A stretch of DNA of 64,000 nt. Source: Pristionchus mayeri. Taxonomy: Eukaryota; Nematoda; Chromadorea; Rhabditida; Neodiplogasteridae. How positions within the stretch are numbered: the first letter of the stretch is position 1; the number at the start of each line of letters is the position of its first letter. Where the stretch lies: the NCBI GenBank assembly GCA_036245805.1, contig BTRK01000005.1:21366984-21430983 (forward strand), in the 5' to 3' direction. The translations under genes were made by a program, and so were the position numbers. Under the pieces are notes generated by a model, which saw only the letters and a list, made by a program, of their open reading frames with translations, was not told the origin of the DNA and did not search any database. Shown here in pieces: positions 47,024-58,300 of the stretch.

Positions 47024-50000
47024 ATGGAGTTCGGTGGACAGGTGTGGGTCTCCCACTCCTCCAAAGGGTACGCCAGAGGGACCATTCAAGATATCAGTGC
47101 ACTGTCACTTGTGATACAGCGAGAGGATGGGATGGAGGTTAGTTGTGGAGTGTTTTCGTGTGCTGCATAACTTCCTTCAGATCGCAGCTCCATACGACGA
47201 AGTATTCCCTATCGATGACGAGGAGAGAGCTGTCGAAGATCACTGTGAGCCAGAGGAGTTTGAGCATCTCTGCCACTCATGCTTCTCACCATGAGTCACA
47301 CTGAAGAAGTGAAGTGAACCACGAGGAAGAATGAGCTTGCAGGCTCTCTACTATCGTTGAATGAGGCTTCCCTACTCAACAACTCTAAACTAAGATTCGA
47401 GGATAGGCAAATCTACGTGAGGAGTAAGAGGAAGAATGTATGGAATGAATTGTCTTAGACTTACGTCGGGAATGTACTCATCTCGATCAATCCCTACGAA
47501 TTGATTGACGGATTGTACTCGGAAGAACGAAGACTCGAATACAGAGGAAAGTCACTGGGAAAGCTCCCTCCTCATATATATGCCATCGGTGAGTCGAGTA
47601 TTTCCCACGAGTGATCATAGGAAGTGAAAAAGGGGCGGGGCGAAATAAAAAAAATATTATGATTCACTTATTCAGCTGAGAAAGCGAGATTGGAACTGAA
47701 GAGAAACAAGGAATCTCAGTCTATTATTGTGAGTGGAGAATCGGGAAGTGGAAAGACTGAAAGCCAGAAGGTGCCATAGACTGAATTAACGATTGAGAAG
47801 AAGAAGATTACAGTCGATCCTTTCGTATTTATGCACTGGCAAGGACACTCCACTCCAGCAAAGAATTCTTGAGAGTGGGAGAATGGAGTGCGCAGGGTAT
47901 GAATGAATCATTGCAGTCAATCCCATACTCGAAGCATTCGGTAACGCAAAGACGATGCGCAACAACAACAGTTCTCGATTCGGGAAGTTTGTCGAGGTGC
48001 ACTTAGACGGAGAGGTAAGAAGGAAGATTGAATGAGATTCGAACGATAGACTATCTAAGACTGTGAGTGGAGGATTTATATCTCACTACCTCCTCGAGAG
48101 GTCACGTGTCACTTCTCAACAGACGGGCGAGAGGAACTACCATATATTCTACCAAGTATACATCTCTTTCCCTCTAATCAAATTGCTGGTGTTCAGTTGA
48201 TCGCGGGCGCAGATTGCCAGACTTTGACTCGACTCAAACTGGACAAACCTCAGACTTTCAACGTATGGGATCTTAACCATAGTTGCCCAGCACTAGCGGC
48301 GCCTTCTCCGTCCCCGTGCACCCATGAACCCCGGGTCATGGTCCAAAATCGATTGATAGGTCAATGGTAGGTCAAGACTAGGTACCGTACCCATTCGATA
48401 GTACAGTACCACCAGATACCGTATACCACTACCGTAACCCCGATTATCGCAAACAAACTTTATTTTTTTAAAAGTCCTGGTACCGTGTCCAATCAATTTT
48501 ACAGTACCCAAGTACAGTAACCCAGTTCCTTGGGTCAAACATTCTTCTAAAAATCCAAAATTGAGCATACAATTATTTTAAAGTATCCTACCTTATCTAT
48601 AATTACTGTAGAATCATTGTATGATAGGTTTAGGATTTTTAGAAAAATGCATGATATTTTTAGAAAAATGTTTGACCCATGGAACCTGATCTGACCTAAG
48701 GAACTGGGCTACGGTAGTTACTTGGGTACTGTATAATCGATTGGGCAGGGTACCAGGACTTTTTAAAAATAAAGTCAGTTCGCGATATTCGGGGTTACGG
48801 TAGTGGTATACGGTATCTGGGGGTACTGTACTATCGATTGGTTATGGGTACTTAGTATTGACCTACTATCGATTTTTGACCATGACCCGGGGTTCATGGG
48901 TGCACGGGGACGGAACACATTTATTCCATCCCCGTGCACCCATGAACCCCGGCTTTTTTTGCGTGCTTTTTTATTCCCTCCCCGTGCATTCAGCAGCGGC
49001 GTGGGCAACTATGATCTTAACTCATCACTAAAGGTCATATTGTGATTGCAGTATCTCAGTGGTTGCAATCAATTCTTCGGTACTGTTCCATCTGATCGAT
49101 GCAGTGGAGAGGTAGGAAAGAGATCTCATCTGGCACTAATCTTGATTCCTTAGCCACTGTCGGATCACCTTCTCAATGATGTCAAGCAATTCAACGGAGT
49201 CGTGAAGGCTCTGGAATCGATTGGACTCAAACTCGAGGCGATAGGAGAAGTAGATCAAACTTGGTTGTAGTTCAGAGTAATCTCGCAATATGTAGATTGT
49301 GTCTGTGTTGGCTGGGATCCTCCATCTAGGAAATATCCGATTCGTTGAGGATACATCGGACACGAAGGGTGAGATGAGTTGTCGTGTCTGGCTGAATGGA
49401 TTGCAGGGGGGTGCAAAGTGGAGCCTTGCACGGAGATGCACCTCTGCCATGCAGCCTTCCTTCTCGGAGTGGAACCGAATGAACTCCGATCCTCCCTCGT
49501 GTGTAGAGTGATGCAACCCACGAAGGGAGGAGTGAAGGGAACCCTCATCAGGTAAGGAAGACTGTCCCACTCCCCTCACTCTATACATCAGAGTGGCACT
49601 GAAAGCAGGAGAGGCAGTGGTAGGAAGGGACGGATTAGCCAAGGCAATCTACAGGTGAGTCCGCCACTACATTCAATTCATTATTACGTATTAAGCCGTC
49701 TCTTCGATTGGATTGTCAGCAAAATAAACGCATCAATTCCCCTCGAACATACTAAGGAATCCAAATTCATTGGAGTTCTTGATATCGCTGGATTTGGTAT
49801 GAACGGTTAAAAAGCTATTTGATTTGAAAGTTACGTTTCAGAATTCTTCAAGCACAATTCTTTCGAGCAGTTGTGCATCAATTATTGCAATGAGAAGATG
49901 CAAAATTTCTTCGTTGAACGTGTGATGGGAGAGGTAGTTCTATAGCGAAACCCGAAATAAAATGTTATTTTCCAGGAACAACTTCTTTACCAACGAGAAG

Positions 50001-53000
50001 CTATTCCGTTCACACATGTGAAATATTCAACGAACACTGACACAATGGGTACTGCACAATTTGACACTAACCATTTATGACCATACGTTTTCAGCTCTAT
50101 TCGAAGGAAAGGGCACAGGAATTCTCGATTTGTTAGATGAGGAAGTAAGAATGCCCCGCCCTTCGCCCACCAGTTTCACTTCGTCTCTCCACAAGAAACA
50201 CGAGAAATCATTCAGACTCGACGTAAGTCTCATAGATCTTCTGAGAAGATTCTTCTCATACAATTCAGTAAGAAAAATTTTTTTAAAACACAACCAACGT
50301 CAGAAGCCTCGATTGTCGAAGGAATATCGTCATCTCAGAGATGAAGATGGATTTCTCGTTAGACACTTCGCTGGTAGGTAATACATACTGCAATAGCCTA
50401 AAAAGTTAAAAACTATAAATGAAACGAAAATAAGAAAACAATTGCAAAATAGGAAAATTCATGGATGCATCCGGATGGTTTCATCAACACCGATCGATAA
50501 TATTCTTATACAGTACATAATATGTATTAAAAGTTTCCTTTTATTGCCTATTGTATTTTTACACTCAGCCATTTTTTTAATATAAATGTAATAAACCAGG
50601 AACGGTGTGCTATGAGACGAAGGAGTTTATTGAAAAGAATAAGGATGAACTGCATGTTTCTCTGGAAGCGGTGATGGAAGGATCGAAGTATGTTTCCCTT
50701 TGAAAATCTAATAGGAATTTGATAAGTTGAGCTCCCGTCTGCTCTCCGGACTCTTCCAGACTGGAACAGATGGAAGAAGCAACATCAATAAGTGAGGATG
50801 AGTGTACCGATGGTGCTCCCCTAAATTGTTGTGACTGAGGCTGCGTGCGTCGACGATCGGAAGCAAGTTCAAGGCACAACTCGCAACACTTCTTCAAAGA
50901 CTTCACAAAACAGTGAGTATTTGATGAGGTCAGAGTAGATATAAAACGCCCCCCACTGAATATGTAAATAATAATAATAATTTATCTACGCCCGAGGCGC
51001 GATGATACCATGAAAAACTAATTAATTAATGATTGTGATGAAAAATTCTAGAGTTATGTTTGCATCTTTGAGGGAACTCACTTCGTGCGATGCATTAAAC
51101 CGAATGACGAGATGAGGAGCAGCTTCTTTGATGGAGGTTCCTCCCACCCACCCCATCCCTCATCAGCAGCTTCTTTGATGGGGGTTCCTCCCACCCACCC
51201 CATCCCTCTCTATTCCCATCCCTCATCAGCAGCTTCTTTGATGGGGGTTCCTCCCACCCACCCCATCCCTCTCTATTCCCATCCCTCATCACTTGCATTA
51301 CGCACGAGACCTCATCGCTGTGCAAATAGTGATATCTGGTAAAAATTGGAGTGATCCATGTACTCTGGGAACTTTCACTGTCATCCAACAGCGAAAGCTC
51401 TAGGATTGGGACTTCTCAGTGGGAAGTCAGTGAAATTTCCCAGTGGGCTGCAGGAGTCCTAGTGGGAAACTTGCCAGAGAGAGGGGGAGGGGCAGGTCCG
51501 TGAAATCCTCAAATGAAAATGGTCGCGTCTCCCGTGATAGGACAACTGTGGATGGATTGAGTTTAGCCCTGGTGGTGTCTCAACTCCGCTGTGCGGGTAT
51601 TCCTTCTCTGCTGACTCTGATGCATTGTGCCTATCCCAGCAGGTGAGAAGAGTGAATGAATGATGTATGGGGTGCTCTCTTGAGAATCCCGTTCAATGAT
51701 CTATACTCTCTCTATGCTCCTTCTCTTCCTTCTAAACTAGCCAAACTAGAGGCCCGTCTCTTCTGCAAGGTAAGGGTCACTCATGGAGTGGTACTTCTTC
51801 TTCTAGTGTCTCTTCCGTGCTCTTGGCCTCTCCTCTCAAGATTATGCATTCGGAACTTCTAAGGTCTTCTTCAAGAGTGGCAAATTTTCGGAATTCGATA
51901 CGGTTTCCTTTTCTATGAATACGGTATATTCAATAAATGTTCTTAGCTCGTTGGAGGAGAGTCGTCTAATATCTCAGCTCTCATCGATAATACTTCTCGA
52001 TTCCTGACGACGATGAGATGGAAGATGGCACAGTATTGTGTTTGGTCGAGCATCAAATGTCAATATTTCTGTCTATTTCCAATTTTGTCGAATGAGTGAG
52101 ATTGGATGTTAGAATGAGAATGATTGATGGGGAGATGCCCTCGAGACGCGGCTGCTCCTTCCTCTCATCTCATTGTTGCAGTGGAGAAGAAGATCGGAGT
52201 GAGAAGAGAAGCTGCTATCACCATCCAGAGATTCGCACGAGGAGTCGCTGCTAGGAAGAAGTACAAGAAGAGGTTCGCCTCCCCCCTCCCCCCACTCATC
52301 ACCCCCCCCCCCCCCCCCAGAATGGAGCTGGCCCTCTCTATCCGTCGATTGCTGGCTGGATTGGAGACAGTGGCAGACTGCTCTCTGGACGAGAAGAGGG
52401 AGATGGAGGAGAGTCTGGAGTGTCTGCTGAAGGGAGTGGTCAGTCGGGTAGAGAAGCAGAGATGCATCCATTCAGAGAGGGGATCTACCCATGGAGACTG
52501 CACTGAGGAGTTATGGGGAGTGTGTCAAGAGAGTCGATGATGTCATGAAGGCACTCAAGTAAGCCCATTCCCATTAAGAGAATTATGAAGTTACTGCAGG
52601 CATGCTGAGAAGTTACGAAAGGAACGAGAGGAAGAAGAGAGAAGAAGGAAAGAAGAGGAAGAAAGAGAAAGGAGAATGGAGGAGGAAAGAGCACGGTGAG
52701 ACTGAGTGAAGGATCGATATTAGGACTGAGAGAGGTATGGACCATTGAAGGAGGAGGAGAATGGGGGAGGAAAGAGCACGGTGAGACTGAGTGAAGGATC
52801 GAGATTAGGACAGAGAGGGATGGACCATTGAAGGAGGAGGAGAATGGGGGAGGAAAGAGCACGGTGAGACTGAGTGAAGGATCGAGATTAGGACTGAGAG
52901 AGGGATGGACCATTGAAGGAGGAGGAGAAGGGGGGAGGAAAGAGCACGGTGAGACTGAGTGAAGGATCGAGATTAGGACTGAGAGAGGGATGGACCATTG

Positions 53001-54463
53001 AAGGAGGAGGAGAATGGGGGAGGAAAGAGCACGGTGAGACTGAGTGAAGGATCGAGATTAGGGCTGAGAGCGGGATGGACCATTGAAGGAGGAGGAGAAT
53101 GGGGGAGGAAAGAGCACGGTGAGACTGAGTGAAGGATCGAGATTAGGGCTGAGAGCGGGATGGACCATTGAAGGAGGAGGAGAATGGGGGAGGAAAGAGC
53201 ACGGTGAGACTGAGTGAAGGATCGAGATTAGGGCTGAGAGCGGGATGGACCATTGAAGGAGGAGGAGAATGGGGGAGGAAAGAGCACGGTGAGACTGAGT
53301 GAAGGGTCGAGAATAGGGCTGAGAGCGGGATGGACCATTGAAGGAGGAGGAGAATGGGGGAGGAAAGAGCACGGTGAGACTGAGTGAAGGATCGAGATTA
53401 GGGCTGAGAGCGGGATGGACCATTGAAGGAGGAGGAGAAGGGGGGGGGAAAGAGCACGGTGAGACTGAGTGAAGGATCGAGATTAGGACTGAGAGAGGGG
53501 TGGACCATTGAAGGAGGAGGAGAATGGAGGAAGCCAGACTCAAGGAAGAGGAAGAATGGAGAAGGAGAAAAGAGGAAGAAGAGAAGGCTCAGATAGAAGA
53601 GAAAGAAAGAGTAGAGAGACAGGTACTGTATGGTATACTGCAAGGATTAATATTGATTTGCCTCAGAGAGAAGAGAAGGAAAGGAAGAGACTGGATGCAA
53701 CTTTAAATGCAGACAGAAGAGTCGAAGAGAATATGGAACCTCCTAAGGCACTATCTTACCCTTACTCTTTACTCCATTTCATATCGGATCTCAGGAATCG
53801 AAGGCCGATGATTTGTCAACCTGGAAATACGCAGAATTAAGAGAAGCAATCAATAATTCGACAGGTGATCGTTCTCCTTTCCCTCTAATCTTTGATGGTT
53901 GGCAGATATCGAGATGCTAATGGCATGCAAGACTGAGTTCCATCGGAGACTCCGGGTGTACAACGAGTGGAAGGCGAAGGGAGCCAATCAAGTGAGTCCC
54001 TCCCCCCTCCCCAGTCCATTCTCCTCTTAGAGTGCCTCGCTTCCTCTCCCTCCATGTGCTCCTCTGCCCTCTGGCCACTCCTCCCTTAAGAACAACGAAC
54101 AACGCTACTTCAAGGTACTCGTAAGACTAGTGCCAAGTGAGATGGTTGCTTGCAGATTCCCCTTGGAGGCACAGCTGGTCAGCAAGGACTCCTCTACATT
54201 CACTTCGATGGCCAATGGGTGGGAAGACAAATGGAGATGAGACCTGCTCAGAAGGTAACTCTTCCCTCCAATTCACCCTTGGAAGGATCTTCACTTCTTA
54301 GCCTCTCCTTCTCACCGCTGGGAAGGACGATGGCAAGATGATGCATATGAGTATGGAGCAGTCTGGACTGACTAGAAGAAAGGGCGCAGAGATCAAGGGA
54401 GAAGAATTCGAAACAGTGTGGTGTCACCTTGGAGGCGAACCTCTCCCTGCTTGGAAGCCTTGA
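47024..54463 (+). CDS. MYO6: Class VI unconventional myosin
   Basis: A complete minus-end-directed actin motor over about 30 exons. N-terminal SH3-like region ([12 protein letters not shown]), [13 protein letters not shown]-loop GESGSGKT near 47750, switch [15 protein letters not shown] near 47960, [35 protein letters not shown], switch [19 protein letters not shown] near 49790-49880, [24 protein letters not shown], actin site HFVRCIKPN near 51090, [23 protein letters not shown], an IQ motif ([20 protein letters not shown]) near 52215, a charged single-helix region (52600-53620), then the cargo domain ([56 protein letters not shown]). In animals it moves vesicles and organelles; nematode myosin VI (spe-15) sorts organelles in sperm. 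One GC-AG intron follows MEPPK. I chose the ATG at 47024 because it matches the family start; an in-frame ATG at 46937 would add 29 residues. Confidence 0.93.
48288..48990. repeat. TACCGTA-rich foldback in myosin VI intron
   Basis: CCGTCCCCGTGCACCCATGA near 48309 returns inverted near 48893; arms of about 250 bases carry GGTAGGTCAAGACTAGGTAC and TACCGTATACCACTACCGTA words shared with 35221-35482. Confidence 0.8.
51121..51290. repeat. Tandem repeat spanning an exon end in myosin VI
   Basis: AGCTTCTTTGATGGAGG (the exon's last bases, coding SFFDG, and donor) followed by TTCCTCCCACCCACCCC is repeated three times with a unit of about 40-62 bp. Only the first copy is placed to act as the exon end; the frame resumes at 51567 ([11 protein letters not shown]). 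Confidence 0.85.
52695..53517 (+). repeat. Tandem array of 85-bp intron-plus-micro-exon units in myosin VI
   Basis: Ten introns that all start GTGAGACTGAGTGAAGG and end ACCATTGAAG alternate with nine 30-nt segments (GAGGAGGAGAATGGGGGAGG plus AAAGAGCACG, with small variants). Every segment keeps the acceptor, the donor and phase 2 on both sides, so each codes [10 protein letters not shown] or a near variant in frame with the flanking exons ([13 protein letters not shown] before, [12 protein letters not shown] after). The unit appears to have arisen from the end of the upstream exon, the intron and the start of the downstream exon. Confidence 0.9.
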
Positions 54464-55334
54464 TAACCCCCTCCCCTCATCAGATAACTACGAGTATACT
54501 TGTCATGTGTACATATCTATCCTCGTTCCGTGTAGATACTTTGATGTCCAGTGACTCGTTAACTTTATTGTGATAGACCCCCACGAGGTCCGAGCACTAT
54601 AAATTACTTAAATAAAGCGTGCATTCTCACTGGAAAATAAGAGTTGACATGCTGGATGAATTTATTGCGGCTTAATTGACAATATAAGAGAACAATAAAT
54701 TAACAAGTGGTTTTTGAGACGAAATGAGAATGGTGTGCTCAAACGGCATTTAATATAGCTAACAACTATGAGACTGATCATTGAATTCAGACTATGTCAT
54801 CTGATGAGGGAAAACTAGAACAAGATTATGGGAAACGACATCATCATATAGCATGCAAACCTTATTATTAATGCTATAAATCTTGCTCACTTTTTGTGCA
54901 AATAAATTCGAAAATTTGTGTAAACTACGATTAACTCGAACAAAATGGAGGACATGTACTTCAATCGCGAGTTCGAAACACTCAATTAACACCAATGTAT
55001 TCATAAATTTAATTTTTTCTTGTACAGTCTATGAGTAAATGTCGAAAAAGGTCCAAAACAACGACAATAAATACCTTTTTTAAAAATAAATCTTTTAATA
55101 AGGGACAGATCACATTTCGGGTAGAAATAGTGAGAAAAAGATAGGATCATCAATAAATAGTGATGCGACTGAATTATAAGGATGAAAGTGGTATCCGTAC
55201 GGGAAGTGTGAAAGAAAAATTAGAATGGAGTCGGAACTAGGTGTAAGAGAATTAAAGGTCAGCGAATATACTCAAATACAAAAAAAAGAATGGGGAAATG
55301 AAGCGAAATTGTACTTTTTACGTACATTTCGCAT
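54464..55334. other. Intergenic between convergent genes
   Basis: AT-rich 3' flanks of myosin VI (plus) and topoisomerase I (minus). No conserved coding seen. Confidence 0.5.
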
Positions 55335-58300
55335 CTAGAATATGTACGTTTCGTCGGCCATATCAATAGCCCACCTAAACTTCTCCCTCTGGGTCTTGTT
55401 GAACACCTTCTCCACGGGAACATCGAACTTCTTGCACCAGGCAACGGAGATACGAGGATCGAGGTAGTTCAGCTTAGAGGTCCCAAGAGCGATCTGCTTG
55501 TTCTCATCCTCAAATAGACGCATTGTAGCCATACATGGGCAGGGATTGTTGCTGAGTTTCAAAATTCGGGAGGGTTCGCACTAGTTCAGCCACAAAACCG
55601 GAAGGGTTTACAGAAATTTGTACCCTTTGGCGTAAAAGCCGGGAGGGTCTTGCTGCTACCAGCAATGGTGCTCACGTTTGATTGTAGCGCCATTAGCCCA
55701 TTTTCCACACACACGAATATCAGTTTATCTAAGTAGCGAATTCGTTATGCCATCACTCCCACATTCATTCACTTACAAGGATAGGCCCCGTCCAAAAAAG
55801 TCTTTTTCTACCATAAGGAACTCATCCATAGGTATACGTTAAAAACCAGTTTTTGCTGAGGAAAAATCTATTTCAATGGCAAGTGATTGGTAACGCTCGC
55901 ATCCCTTTTTACCAATCTCACGGAGAACTGTCCATTTGAGCTTCAGAAAGACGTCAAAAAAAAGATAACGCACCGTGCCACAAGCTTTTGTGTGATAAGC
56001 ATACGCCACCTTATCAGCAAACTGATAGCAGTTTCAAGCAACCATAAGGATGTGTTACTTATGGTAGAATAATATTCCAGAAACTCCGTGCACACTTGGC
56101 GGCCTATCCTTGTTAGCAATGTGACCGTGGCTAAGGCACAAAATCGTATAAAATGAGAATGGGATGAACCGTATTAACCTTATCTGTTCTGCTAATCTTC
56201 AGTTTCTTGTACTGCTCCTTCAATCTATCCACTTTCTTCTTCGCTTTCTCCTTATTCGGTCCTCGAGCAGTCTTGAGTTCAAGCTGAAAGTATTAATAAA
56301 TTGTAATTGTTAGCCAGTATCTCAGGCAAAATAGGCGTGATCACCTTGGCAGCCTTCAGTTCCTTCTTCTTATCCTTTATCTTCTGCTCCAGATTGGCCA
56401 TCGACTTCTCATGAGTCTTAGGGACAGCCCGTTGATGGTTACACAGAATGGCCACCTTAATTTTCTGTTAAAACTTTAATACGATAGTGCACCACTACTA
56501 AAGTATTTCCGACATCACAATTCCGAACTGGAATTGTTCCCAGTCTCCAGTATCTTCGTAAAAGAATAACAATGGTTTATCACCTGACCTGTCTATTCGC
56601 TCTGTTGTAAGAGAGCATCTTCTGGGCAACGCTATCATTTGCTGTAATATTATTTCAGAGTAATAAAATATGAATCGCAAGATAAGAAAAACTCTCCATT
56701 TTTTTTTGTTTTGCTTAGCAATTAAATTTCGAAAAAATACTAACGATTAGTCAGCTTTGCAAGCTGTTCCTGCAGAGTGATAGACGCATTGTAAGTACGG
56801 AAGACTTTAACAGTCAGGCCGGGGGCCAAGGATTGGAGATGCTGATTGAGGGTCGTCGTCTGAAACAAATATTTTGTTTCTGAAAACATTGAGAAAATTT
56901 AGAATTTTGTGGTAGTCATTTAAGCGAGAGAAAAATGTAAGGCTAAAACCAAATTTCGCTTATGCTGTTATGTTTATCGAACTCGCACCGTTTGTTTTGG
57001 TTGTTTGGGCGTTTGTGAATGCAATTGTGCGACTAGTGATTGAGATATCACGCCTCTCATGAGAGAATCGAGCTGAGCTTGGGAATGGCGAAATGAGATC
57101 TAACGGGTTTTGGCCATCCTGGGCATGCCTGAGTGACTCCCGAAATGTTTTTGTGCACACTTCGTTTTGGAGCTCCCTGCGTAGGGTCGGATTACTGCAC
57201 CTCCTACTTTGAGAGCTGTTTTCTTGGTTACGGTGAAAGAAAGAGCAAAATTGACCTCTGGGTGACCCCGACTCATTTTTTGAGCTCTATCGATCTATCT
57301 AAACCATTTTCTCAAAAAACTTATTTTCTAGGGTGGTACACTTCAGGTCAATTTTCTCAAAAGTGTAGGTAAAGACGCAGCTCAAATTTTCACAGTAGAT
57401 GCAGCTCAGCGAGAGCTTTCCAACGAATGGTTTGCGAAAAATATACGAACTTGCCGGTGAGAGTTTCGCCCTTTTTACTTCGTCGGGATCGTTTGAACTA
57501 ATTTTTCAACAGACGATTTCATTTCACACCGCACTCTTCGAAGTGCGCGGCTGAAAATGATCGAAGCTCAATCGAAATGTCTGTTGAAAAATTAGTTCAA
57601 ACGATCCCGACGAAGTAAAAAGAGTGAAACCCTCACCGGCAAGTTCGTATATTTTTCGCAAACCATTCGTTGGAAAGCTCTCGCTGAGCTGCATCTACTG
57701 TGATAATTTGAGCTGCGTCTTTACCTACATTTTTGAGAAAATTGACCTGAAGTGTACAACAGTTGAAAATTTTAAAGAAAATGGTTTAGACAGATCGATA
57801 GAGCTCGAAAGAGTTTTAAAGAAAATGGTTTAGACAGATCGATAGAGCTCGAAAAATGAGTCGGGGTCGTTCAGAGGTCACTTTTGCTTAATCTATCACC
57901 GTATTCGAGAAATCGGCCCTTGAAGTGAGTGATGCCGAATTGCGACCCGGTGTAGGAAGCTCCAAAATGAAGTCTGCACAAAAAGACTTGGGGGGTCACT
58001 CAGGCATGCCTTAGGATGGCCAAAACGGTTAGAACTCAATTCACGATTTTCTTCCATTCCCATGAACGGCAAATTCAAATCGATTCTCTCGTGAGTGGCG
58101 TGATATGGAGAAGAGACACCAAGTTAAATAGACCACAACAGCGATTATTATTATGTAATTTGATCTGAGATATTTTAAAATGAATAAGTAAATGACATAC
58201 ATCGAGCCGATCGAAGAGGTCATCTGACTGACTCTTATTCTCCATGAACAACTTAAGATTCTTGAAGACTCGGCGATCAACGGCCACCTGGGATAACCAC

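Noticed and set aside
47880..47925. A 20-nt intron in myosin VI
   Set aside because: An upstream donor gives a 42-nt intron and restores the exact family spacing before NPILEAFGN.
52695..53517. Array with regular spacing considered as a CRISPR
   Set aside because: Repeats and spacers are both nearly identical between units and lie inside an animal gene.
52485..53643. Long minus-strand frames with repeated Pro/Ser-rich units
   Set aside because: They are the complement of the 85-bp repeat array in myosin VI, whose plus-strand reading fits the flanking exons.
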